From Pseudomonas sp. RSB 5.4 (GTDB lineage Bacteria; Pseudomonadota; Gammaproteobacteria; Pseudomonadales; Pseudomonadaceae), in the NCBI RefSeq assembly GCF_037126175.1, contig NZ_CP146986.1, positions 3,810,501 to 3,874,500 of the forward strand: a stretch of 64,000 bases of DNA, in the 5' to 3' direction. Of this stretch, positions 56,451-64,000 are shown piece by piece (position 1 is the first letter of the stretch; each line of letters begins with the position of its first letter). The notes beneath the pieces are model-generated. The model did not search any database. It was not told where the DNA came from and worked only from the letters and a program-made list of their open reading frames with translations. The translations under genes were made by a program, and so were the position numbers.

Positions 56451-57848
56451 CTAGGCTTCGCAAGCAGCCTCGGCCGGGTTGTTCACCAGGCGTTCGAGGG
56501 TGTCGCGATCCACTAATTCTTTGTCCAGTTTGATGTAAACAGCCGCTTCATCAGCAACTATCACTGCATCTGTTACCCCTACGAGGGCCTTGAGGCGCTC
56601 GACCAGACCCGCTTCGCGGATCGCCTCGGGCGACAACGGCAAGCGCAGGCTCGTCACGTAGGGAGGTTCGCGCATGGTAACAGCAAAGGCCAGCCAGATG
56701 GCAGCCAGACCGGCACATCCAAGGAACACAACCGACAGACCGCCATGCTGAAACAGCCAGCCGCCGAGTATCCCGCCGAGTGCCGAACCGAGGAACTGGC
56801 TGGTGGAATACACGCCCATGGCCGTGCCCTTCCCGCCTGCCGGTGAAACCTTGCTGATCAGCGACGGCAACGAAGCTTCCAGCAGATTGAACGCGGTGAA
56901 GAACACCACCGTGCCGATCACCAGGGCCCGCAAGCTGTCACCGAACTGCCAGAAGAATAGCTCAGTGAGCATCAACGTCAGGACGGCGCCGAGCAAAATT
57001 CGTTTCATTTTGCGTTTTTTCTCGCCGTAGATGATGAACGGGATCATGGCGAAGAAAGAGATCAACAGCGCAGTCAGGTAAACCCACCAGTGCTGCTCCT
57101 TGGGCAACCCGGCCTTTTCCACCAGTGCCAGCGGCAGGGCGACGAAGCTCGACATCAACATCGCGTGCAACACAAAAATGCCCAGATCCAGACGCAGCAG
57201 GTCCGGATGTTTGAGCGTCGGCATCAAGGCCTGACGCGCCACGCCGGATTCACGATGGCTCAGCGGCCCGGTGGATTTCGGCACCATGAACATCACGATG
57301 ACGATCCCGAACAGGGCCATGCCGCCCGTCGCGAGGAACAGCCCGGACAGGCCGAACGCACGGGTCAGCAGCGGCCCGACCACCATGGCCACGGCGAACG
57401 ACAGGCCGATGGTCATGCCGATCATCGCCATGGCTTTGGTGCGGTGTTGTTCACGGGTCAGGTCGGAGAGCAGGGCCATCACCGCGGCAGAAATCGCCCC
57501 GGCGCCCTGCAGGATACGCCCGGCGATCACGCCCCAGATCGAATCCGCCTGGGCCGCCAGTACACTGCCGAGGGCGAAGACCACCAGCCCGAGGAAAATC
57601 ACCGGACGCCGGCCGATACGGTCGGAAATGATCCCGAAGGGAATCTGGAAAATCGCCTGGGTCAGGCCGTAAGCGCCAATCGCCAGCCCGATCAGGGCCG
57701 GGGTCGCTCCCGCCAGGTCCATGCCGTAGGTCGCCAGTACCGGCAACACCATGAACATGCCAAGCATACGGAAGGCGAACACCAGGGCCAGACCGCTCGC
57801 TGCGCGGGTCTCGCTGCCACTCATGCGTTCGCTGTGGGGATCGTGCAT
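56451..57848 (-). CDS. YajR-like MFS transporter with C-terminal ferredoxin-like domain
   Basis: A 465-residue MFS protein: FAFRMLGMFMVLPVLATYGMDLAGATPALIGLAIGAYGLTQAIFQIPFG in helices 1-2 and motif A GIISDRIGRRPVIF. Beyond helix 12, about 70 residues (LKALVGVTDAVIVADEAAVYIKLDKELVDRDTLERLVN) form a small alpha/beta domain like the YAM domain of E. coli YajR. It lies between ssb and divergent uvrA, as in P. aeruginosa. Substrate unknown. Confidence 0.88.
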   Translation of the reverse strand: MHDPHSERMSGSETRAASGLALVFAFRMLGMFMVLPVLATYGMDLAGATPALIGLAIGAYGLTQAIFQIPFGIISDRIGRRPVIFLGLVVFALGSVLAAQADSIWGVIAGRILQGAGAISAAVMALLSDLTREQHRTKAMAMIGMTIGLSFAVAMVVGPLLTRAFGLSGLFLATGGMALFGIVIVMFMVPKSTGPLSHRESGVARQALMPTLKHPDLLRLDLGIFVLHAMLMSSFVALPLALVEKAGLPKEQHWWVYLTALLISFFAMIPFIIYGEKKRKMKRILLGAVLTLMLTELFFWQFGDSLRALVIGTVVFFTAFNLLEASLPSLISKVSPAGGKGTAMGVYSTSQFLGSALGGILGGWLFQHGGLSVVFLGCAGLAAIWLAFAVTMREPPYVTSLRLPLSPEAIREAGLVERLKALVGVTDAVIVADEAAVYIKLDKELVDRDTLERLVNNPAEAACEA

Positions 57849-58039
57849 GGAAAAACCTCGTGTGAACCGGCGGCGATTCTACCAGTCCCATCGAAAGACG
57901 GGGTATATCGCGACGCTATGACGCGTATAGATGAAACTCTCTTCATGCAAGGTAAAAAACCCTTCGTTTGATAGTGTGCATCCATCCAGTATTTGCCCGT
58001 ATACTCCTACGTTTTCGACGCCCGCCGAGCGAGGCCACT

Positions 58040-60874
<2,835 letters not shown>

Positions 60875-60886
60875 AAGCCAGGAACG

Positions 60887-60925
60887 AAAAAGCCCCTGTC
60901 ACTTCAACAGTGACAGGGGCTTTTT
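60887..60925. terminator. Bidirectional terminator uvrA/ftnA
   Basis: AAAAAGCCCCTGTCAC, loop, GTGACAGGGGCTTTTT: 16-base perfect stem between convergent genes. Confidence 0.95.
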
Positions 60926-60938
60926 TGTGTCTGTGCAA

Positions 60939-61403
60939 TCAGGTGTGGGATTGCAGGTAATTCTCGAGACCGATGAGTTTGATCAGGCCCAACTGCTTTT
61001 CCAGCCAGTAGGTGTGATCTTCTTCGGTGTCGTTGAGCTGAACACGCAGAATCTCGCGACTGACGTAGTCCTTGTGCTGCTCGCACAGTTCAATGCCTTT
61101 GCACAGTGCGGCGCGAACTTTGTATTCAAGACGCAGATCGGCTTCAAGCATCTCCGGCACGGTGGTACCGACGTCAAGATCGTCAGGGCGCATGCGCGGC
61201 GTACCTTCGAGCATCAGGATCCGGCGCATCAGCGCGTCTGCGTGACCTGCTTCTTCTTCCATCTCGTGGTTGATTCGTTCGTAGAGCTTGGTGAAACCCC
61301 AGTCCTCATACATCCGCGAGTGCACAAAATATTGGTCACGCGCGGCCAGTTCGCCGGTCAGCAACGTGTTGAGGTAATCGATAACGTCTGGGTGGCCTTG
61401 CAT
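60939..61403 (-). CDS. ftnA: FtnA-type bacterial ferritin lacking the bacterioferritin haem ligand
   Basis: A 154-residue four-helix ferritin: [21 protein letters not shown] with E18, E51 and H54 (EEEAGHAD), E94, E127 and H130 forming an intact ferroxidase centre. The haem-ligating Met52 of bacterioferritin is Ala here (EEEAGHAD against DEMKHAD). This is the state reported for P. aeruginosa FtnA (formerly BfrA), so it should be a haem-free iron store despite annotation as bacterioferritin. It lies next to katA, as in P. aeruginosa, where KatA haem supply depends on it. Confidence 0.88.
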   Translation of the reverse strand: MQGHPDVIDYLNTLLTGELAARDQYFVHSRMYEDWGFTKLYERINHEMEEEAGHADALMRRILMLEGTPRMRPDDLDVGTTVPEMLEADLRLEYKVRAALCKGIELCEQHKDYVSREILRVQLNDTEEDHTYWLEKQLGLIKLIGLENYLQSHT

Positions 61404-61517
61404 CGCCCTACATCTCCCTGCTTGAAAGTCTGTAGTTTGAACCAAGCTGACCGGAAGGTCACCCCGTTTCGCGCAATAAAAGCGAAGATATTCTGAGAAA
61501 ATCAGCCTAAATAACGC

Positions 61518-61543
61518 AAAAACCGCCCTAATGAGGGCGGTTC
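61518..61543 (-). terminator. katA terminator
   Basis: On the minus strand AACCGCCCT, loop CATT, AGGGCGGTT then TTTGCG, 11 bases after the katA stop. Confidence 0.9.
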
Positions 61544-61553
61544 TGCTTCTCGT

Positions 61554-63008
61554 TTAGACTTCGTTAAGCTGTACGTTGAGCAGCTTTGCGACTGCTTCTC
61601 CATACGCCGGGTCAGCTTTGAAGAAATGTTGCAACTGACGGTCAACCACATCAGGCGAAACACCGCTCATGGCGCCGGCAATATTGCTGACCAGCAAGGC
61701 CTTCTGCTCGTCATTCATCAGGCGGAACAGCGCACCGGCGTGGCTGTAGTAGTCCGTATCTTCGCGATGATCGTAACGATCAGCAGCACCGCTCAAGGCC
61801 AGCGCGGGTTCGGCGTAGTGCGGGGCTTGTTTCGGTGATTCGATGTAGCTGTTCGGTTCGTAGTTAGGCGCTGCACCACCGTTGCTGCCGAACGCCATCG
61901 AACCGTCGCGCTGATAAGTGTTCACCGGGCTGCGCGGCGCGTTTACCGGCAATTGTTGGTGATTGGTACCCACGCGGTAACGGTGCGCATCGGCGTAAGC
62001 GAACACGCGGCCTTGCAGCATGCGATCCGGCGACAGACCGACACCAGGCACCATGTTGCTGGGACCAAATGCAGCTTGCTCAACCTCGGCGAAGTAGTTC
62101 AGCGGATTGCGGTTCAGCTCCAGCTCACCGACCTCGATCAGCGGGAATTCCTTCTGCGACCAGGTCTTGGTCACGTCGAACGGGTTCTCGTAATGCGCCA
62201 CAGCCTGAGCTTCGGTCATGATCTGAATGCACACACGCCATTTCGGAAAGTCGCCACGCTCGATGGCTTCGAACAGGTCACGCTGCGCGTAATCCGGATC
62301 GGTACCCGCCAGGCGTGCGGCGTCGGCCGGCGCAAGGTTCTTGATCCCTTGCTGGGTCTTGTAGTGCCATTTCACCCAGTGACGCTCGCCTCTTGCGTTG
62401 ATCAGGCTGTAGGTGTGGCTGCCAAAACCGTGCATATGACGGTAGCCATCGGGGATGCCGCGATCCGAGAACAGGATGGTCACCTGGTGCAGCGCTTCAG
62501 GCGAATGCGACCAGAAGTCCCACATCATTTGCGCGCTTTTCAGGTTGCTCTGCGGCAGACGTTTCTGGGTGTGGATAAAGTCGGGAAACTTCAGCGGGTC
62601 ACGAATGAAGAACACCGGAGTATTGTTGCCAACGATGTCCCAGTTGCCTTCCTCGGTGTAAAACTTCAGGGCAAAACCGCGCGGATCACGCTCGGTGTCA
62701 GCCGAACCACGCTCACCGCCAACAGTAGAGAAACGCAGGAATGTCGGGGTTTGTTTGCCTACAGATTCGAACAGCTTGGCGCTTGTGTACTCGGTAATGT
62801 CGCGGGTAACAGTAAAAGTACCGTAAGCACCCGAGCCTTTGGCGTGTACGCGGCGCTCAGGAATATTTTCACGGTTGAAATGGGCAAGCTTCTCGATCAG
62901 GTGAAAATCGTCGAGCAGCAGCGGGCCACGAGGGCCGGCGGAGCGAGAATTCTGGTTATCAGCGACAGGTGCGCCACTGGCGGTCGTAAGCGTTTTGATC
63001 TGGCTCAT
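61554..63008 (-). CDS. katA: Monofunctional catalase KatA
   Basis: A 484-residue small-subunit haem catalase. The distal His is in [15 protein letters not shown], the Asn in [21 protein letters not shown], and the proximal haem Tyr in [15 protein letters not shown] chose the ATG at 63008 by comparison with the P. aeruginosa KatA N-terminus ([13 protein letters not shown] follows directly) and because AGGAAGA lies upstream; ATG 63074 would add 22 residues. The 174-base region up to rplQ also contains the rplQ terminator. Confidence 0.95.
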   Translation of the reverse strand: MSQIKTLTTASGAPVADNQNSRSAGPRGPLLLDDFHLIEKLAHFNRENIPERRVHAKGSGAYGTFTVTRDITEYTSAKLFESVGKQTPTFLRFSTVGGERGSADTERDPRGFALKFYTEEGNWDIVGNNTPVFFIRDPLKFPDFIHTQKRLPQSNLKSAQMMWDFWSHSPEALHQVTILFSDRGIPDGYRHMHGFGSHTYSLINARGERHWVKWHYKTQQGIKNLAPADAARLAGTDPDYAQRDLFEAIERGDFPKWRVCIQIMTEAQAVAHYENPFDVTKTWSQKEFPLIEVGELELNRNPLNYFAEVEQAAFGPSNMVPGVGLSPDRMLQGRVFAYADAHRYRVGTNHQQLPVNAPRSPVNTYQRDGSMAFGSNGGAAPNYEPNSYIESPKQAPHYAEPALALSGAADRYDHREDTDYYSHAGALFRLMNDEQKALLVSNIAGAMSGVSPDVVDRQLQHFFKADPAYGEAVAKLLNVQLNEV

Positions 63009-63203
63009 ACGGTCTTCTTCCTCTGTCAGTCTTGAAACTGCCGGCGAATCGGCTTGCTGGGAAGTATTGATCATCGATGTAACACCTACAAATTCATTAA
63101 CTTGTAGTCATCGATAGATAATTACTAATTAAGTTTCCCAACACATAGTGACAACAGAACAATGTCAGAAGCTTGTACGAACAGCGCATTTTCTTGTGGA
63201 CAC

Positions 63204-63231
63204 AAAAAACCGGGCACTAGGCCCGGTTTTT
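63204..63231. terminator. Terminator after rplQ
   Basis: AAAAAACCGGGC, loop ACTAG, GCCCGGTTTTT; ends the ribosomal protein operon containing rpoA-rplQ. Confidence 0.93.
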
Positions 63232-63248
63232 CGTTTCAGACTGACGTC

Positions 63249-63635
63249 TTACTCGGCGGATACAGCTTCGCCAGCAGTAGCACGATCAACCAACTCGACG
63301 TACGCCATAGGCGCGTTGTCGCCAGCGCGGAAACCGCACTTGAGGATGCGCAGGTAGCCACCCTCACGGGTAGCGTAACGCTTGCCCAGGTCGTTGAAGA
63401 GCTTACCAACGATAGCTTTCGAACGAGTACGGTCGAAAGCCAGACGGCGGTTAGCCAGGCTGTCTGTCTTGGCCAGAGTGATCAGCGGCTCGGCAACGCG
63501 GCGCAGTTCTTTGGCTTTTGGCAGAGTAGTCTTGATCAGCTCGTGCTCGAACAACGACACCGCCATGTTCTGGAACATGGCCTTGCGGTGCGAGCTGGTG
63601 CGGCTCAGGTGACGCCCACTTTTACGATGACGCAT
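63249..63635 (-). CDS. rplQ: 50S ribosomal protein L17
   Basis: A 128-residue L17: [25 protein letters not shown] is the conserved basic N-terminus, followed by [24 protein letters not shown] and [27 protein letters not shown]. It follows rpoA by 42 bases, the standard order at the end of the alpha operon, and precedes a strong terminator. Confidence 0.98.
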
Positions 63636-63677
63636 GGTTCATTCCTTACCAAACACTACGTTCGGTGATTACGACGA

Positions 63678-64000
63678 TCAGGCAGTCGCCTTGTCGTCCT
63701 TCTTAAGACTTGCAGGCGGCCAGTTGTCGAGGCGCATGCCGAGGGACAGACCGCGGGAGGCCAGAACGTCCTTGATTTCAGTCAAGGATTTCTTGCCCAG
63801 GTTCGGAGTCTTCAACAGCTCTACTTCGGTACGCTGAATCAGGTCACCGATGTAGTAGATGTTTTCCGCCTTAAGGCAGTTAGCCGAACGTACAGTCAGT
63901 TCCAGATCGTCAACCGGGCGAAGCAGGATCGGATCGATCTCGTCTTCCTGCTCGACAACCACTGGCTCACTGTCACCTTTGAGGTCGACGAACGCAGCCA
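63678..64000 (-). CDS. rpoA: RNA polymerase alpha subunit (3' part; 5' end outside window)
   Basis: The frame is open to the window edge; the visible 107 codons are the linker and C-terminal domain. The stretch [69 protein letters not shown] is the alphaCTD, including the UP-element contacting Arg (R265-equivalent in TVRSANCLK) and the NLGKKSL turn. The internal ATG-type start visible in this frame is not the real start. Confidence 0.97.

Noticed and set aside
57974..57989. LexA box before uvrA
   Set aside because: GTGTGCATCCATCCAG differs from CTGT-N8-ACAG in both half-sites; too weak to list as a feature.
63085..63140. OxyR site upstream of katA
   Set aside because: One ATAG-N7-CTAA pair is present at 63114-63128 but the other two half-sites of the OxyR pattern are missing.

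Overview
The window reads as a chromosome segment of a Pseudomonas of the fluorescens group. It is GC-rich, full of GTG/TTG starts and 4-base gene overlaps, and carries about 17 dispersed REP/REPIN hairpins (core GGGAGCGGGCTTGCTCGCGA) typical of that group. Two blocks match the gene order I recall from P. aeruginosa: about PA4042-PA4069 (xseB-ispA-dxs through the rib/nusB/thiL/pgpA/nrdR cluster to the zinc operon, oprG and two epimerase-like genes) and PA4232-PA4238 (ssb, MFS, uvrA, ferritin, katA, rplQ, rpoA). No tRNA, rRNA, CRISPR array, phage or insertion sequence is visible.

Layout. 1-8848 (minus): yfaP-yfaA-yfaT-yfaS-yfaQ, an operon around a giant alpha-2-macroglobulin-like protein whose thioester cysteine is missing; yfaQ runs off the edge. 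9343-12459: isoprenoid precursor genes (xseB, ispA, dxs). 12601-15815: a BtuB-like TonB receptor facing a BtuF-like binding protein and a small membrane protein. 15812-23567 (minus): riboflavin synthesis (ribA, ribH, ribBA, ribE, ribD) mixed with nusB, thiL, pgpA and nrdR; RibBA has a degenerate cyclohydrolase half. 23695-26340: lipoprotein, methyltransferase, thioredoxin/TPR protein YbbN, a small hypothetical. 26427-29719: a zinc-responsive operon with a probable Zur box (His-rich periplasmic protein, ABC ATPase and permease, DUF3299). 29862-32624: oprG and two SDR-type genes. 32921-39574: lhr helicase, with a REPIN inserted in frame, and an MscS-type channel. 39914-45297: an MFS exporter, then a tightly overlapped DUF72-ybhP-clsB-ybhN membrane-lipid operon. 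45412-47269: alpha/beta hydrolase and DUF3182.

The most exciting region is 47452-50725 (minus). A 15-codon gene (MTFEKASSAGDSQIG) with a strong ribosome binding site is followed by a terminator-like hairpin, then by an MccB/ThiF-type E1 enzyme with an N-terminal RRE-like clamp, an MFS exporter and a heme-oxygenase-like (CADD/PqqC-type) metal oxidase. This has the architecture of a small RiPP (ribosomally made, modified peptide) pathway, and I do not recognise it as a described one.

51173-55722: a complete yjfI-J-K-L-M-C operon (PspA-like protein, DUF350 membrane protein, glutathionylspermidine-synthase-like ligase) behind two identical 12-bp palindromes. 55923-64000: ssb, YajR-like MFS, uvrA, a non-haem FtnA-type ferritin, katA, rplQ and the 3' part of rpoA.
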